The notes under the pieces are model-generated. The model ran no database searches. It had not been told where the DNA came from and was given only the letters and a program-made list of their open reading frames with translations. This document shows, piece by piece, positions 62,470-64,000 of a stretch of DNA of 64,000 bases. The stretch is from Anaerosacchariphilus polymeriproducens (GTDB taxonomy: Bacteria; Bacillota; Clostridia; Lachnospirales; Lachnospiraceae), in the NCBI RefSeq assembly GCF_003363435.1, contig NZ_QRCT01000034.1:248001-312000 (forward strand), given 5' to 3'. The translations under genes were made by a program, and so were the position numbers. Numbering within the stretch: position 1 is the first letter of the stretch; each line of letters starts with the position of its first letter.

Positions 62470-62859
62470 TTAATATGTCTCGGAATCTGTTTGTAATTGC
62501 CCATCTCTTACTCGGATCGATTCATAAATTGGTAATACAAAGATTTTTCCATCTCCTTGATTTCCTTCTGAATTTACTTCAATAATTGTTTCTATGACAT
62601 TTCTAACTTCTTCATCCTGAACAATTATCGTAAATAATCTTTTAGGAACTAATCTTGAAGTATGATTTATGTATTCGCCTACTGGTATGGAAGATATTTC
62701 TTCCTCTTCTATAGCAAGATGGAGTAATGCCGGATCAATTCTTTTTTTTCCTCTTCCCATAACTTTTCTACAGGTGTATGCCGGAAAACCTGCATTAGTT
62801 AATGCGTTTTTTGTTTGACTTAACTTATTTGAACGAATAAATGCAAGAATTTCTTTCAT
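62470..62859 (-). CDS. nifI2: Nitrogenase-regulating PII protein NifI2
   Basis: A 129-aa PII-family protein (also GlnB-like NifI2). Domain start MKEILAFIRSNKLSQTKNAL and core GRGKKRIDPALLHLAIEEEEI with a long T-loop region, ending QGDGKIFVLPIYESIRVRDG. NifI1 and NifI2 form a complex that binds 2-oxoglutarate and ATP and blocks the MoFe protein in ammonium excess. Placement between nifH and nifD is typical of Clostridia and methanogens. RBS AAGGAGG. Confidence 0.92.
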   Translation of the reverse strand: MKEILAFIRSNKLSQTKNALTNAGFPAYTCRKVMGRGKKRIDPALLHLAIEEEEISSIPVGEYINHTSRLVPKRLFTIIVQDEEVRNVIETIIEVNSEGNQGDGKIFVLPIYESIRVRDGQLQTDSETY

Positions 62860-62871
62860 AAGCAGCCTCCT

Positions 62872-63198
62872 TTATAAACCAGCTTTTTTGGTACTAATTG
62901 TATAAGCCTCTTCCACCGGGGAGATAAAGATTCTGCCATCACCATAATTTCCATTTTCGCCTGTTCTGGCATACTTCATAATAATTTTTACTACATCATC
63001 TTTATCCTCATCTCGAATGACCATCAACAACATGTCTTTAGGGATTTCATCATAAATTACTTCTCCTACTTTCAAGCCTTTTTGTTTCCCTCTCCCATAA
63101 ACATCTAATTTGGTCACTGCTGGAAACCCTGCTGACATTAGCTCTGAAAATACGATATTTGTTTGACTTGGTCTAATAATAGCACGTATTAGCAACAT
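62872..63198 (-). CDS. nifI1: Nitrogenase-regulating PII protein NifI1
   Basis: A 108-aa PII protein. Core GFPAVTKLDVYGRGKQKGLKVGEVIYDEIPKDML has the T-loop and the 2-oxoglutarate binding part; the end NYGDGRIFISPVEEAY matches the PII C-loop. It lacks the exact tyrosine uridylylation context of GlnB and is likely controlled by effectors. Works with NifI2 on NifDK. Start follows AGGAGG. Confidence 0.92.
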   Translation of the reverse strand: MLLIRAIIRPSQTNIVFSELMSAGFPAVTKLDVYGRGKQKGLKVGEVIYDEIPKDMLLMVIRDEDKDDVVKIIMKYARTGENGNYGDGRIFISPVEEAYTISTKKAGL

Positions 63199-63220
63199 AT
63201 CTATATCCTCCTATCTTAAA

Positions 63221-64000
<780 letters not shown>

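Overview
The window comes from a low-GC, spore-forming, strictly fermentative Firmicute, most likely a Lachnospiraceae-type member of the Clostridia. The evidence is an alpha/beta-type SASP and GerW/YtfJ sporulation proteins, Bcd-EtfBA butyrate-type fermentation genes, an Rnf ion-pumping ferredoxin:NAD oxidoreductase, a sodium-pumping biotin decarboxylase cluster, and a clostridial-type molybdenum nitrogenase operon with a NifN-B fusion and split NifV. Almost every gene lies on the minus strand; only rpmB, apbE and a YprB-like exonuclease gene lie on the plus strand. No rRNA, tRNA, insertion sequence, prophage or CRISPR array was seen.

Layout on the minus strand, so operons read from right to left. 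0-5 kb: a coiled-coil protein, coaD and rsmD, then the bcd-etfB-etfA operon with a good sigma-A promoter and a putative Rex operator. 5.2-10 kb: a SASP gene, recG, fakA/yloV and yloU, with rpmB divergent. 10.4-13 kb: a sporulation-linked group (unknown 112-aa protein, YtfI-like DUF2953, GerW/YtfJ, and a 44-aa membrane protein found by reading the gap) and a NUDIX hydrolase. 13-18.6 kb: a SEDS/class B PBP pair with overlapping genes, a U32 peptidase and zapA. 18.7-25.7 kb: one long run proB, DUF896, formyl-THF cyclo-ligase, proA, miaB, NusG-II protein, Gx transporter, ruvA, ruvB.

25.9-32 kb: apbE (plus), whose product flavinylates the RnfG and RnfD subunits encoded by the convergent rnfCDGEAB operon. 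32-38.8 kb: a YprB-like exonuclease (plus), then murR/rpiR, a HI0933-type flavoprotein, cmk, ispH, an S1-domain protein and cheR. The ispH/S1 boundary carries a 7-A tract; loss of one A would create the IspH-S1 fusion typical of many Clostridia. 38.9-45.4 kb: an orphan sugar-binding lipoprotein and a cluster of two carboxyltransferases, a biotin carrier and the OadB/OadG sodium pump. 45.6-51.8 kb: a chemoreceptor, two glycolipid glycosyltransferases with a TVP38 protein, and a ZIP transporter.

51.9-64 kb: a DUF4003 gene and then the nif operon nifH-nifI1-nifI2-nifD-nifK-nifE-nifN-B-nifV(omega)-nifV(alpha)-anfO-like, closed by a terminator. nifH runs off the right edge. NifD keeps the FeMo-cofactor ligands, so this is a true Mo-type enzyme. 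The final gene looks like AnfO, a family otherwise tied to Fe-only nitrogenase. A terminator-like hairpin lies between nifK and nifE.

The strongest leads are the AnfO-like gene in a Mo-nitrogenase operon, the A7 junction of ispH and the S1 gene, the decarboxylase/transcarboxylase-like cluster, the Cys-rich RnfE tail, and the Rex-like site on bcd-etf. I see no completely unknown multi-gene system. Assignments rest on reading motifs and family resemblance by eye, without database searches.
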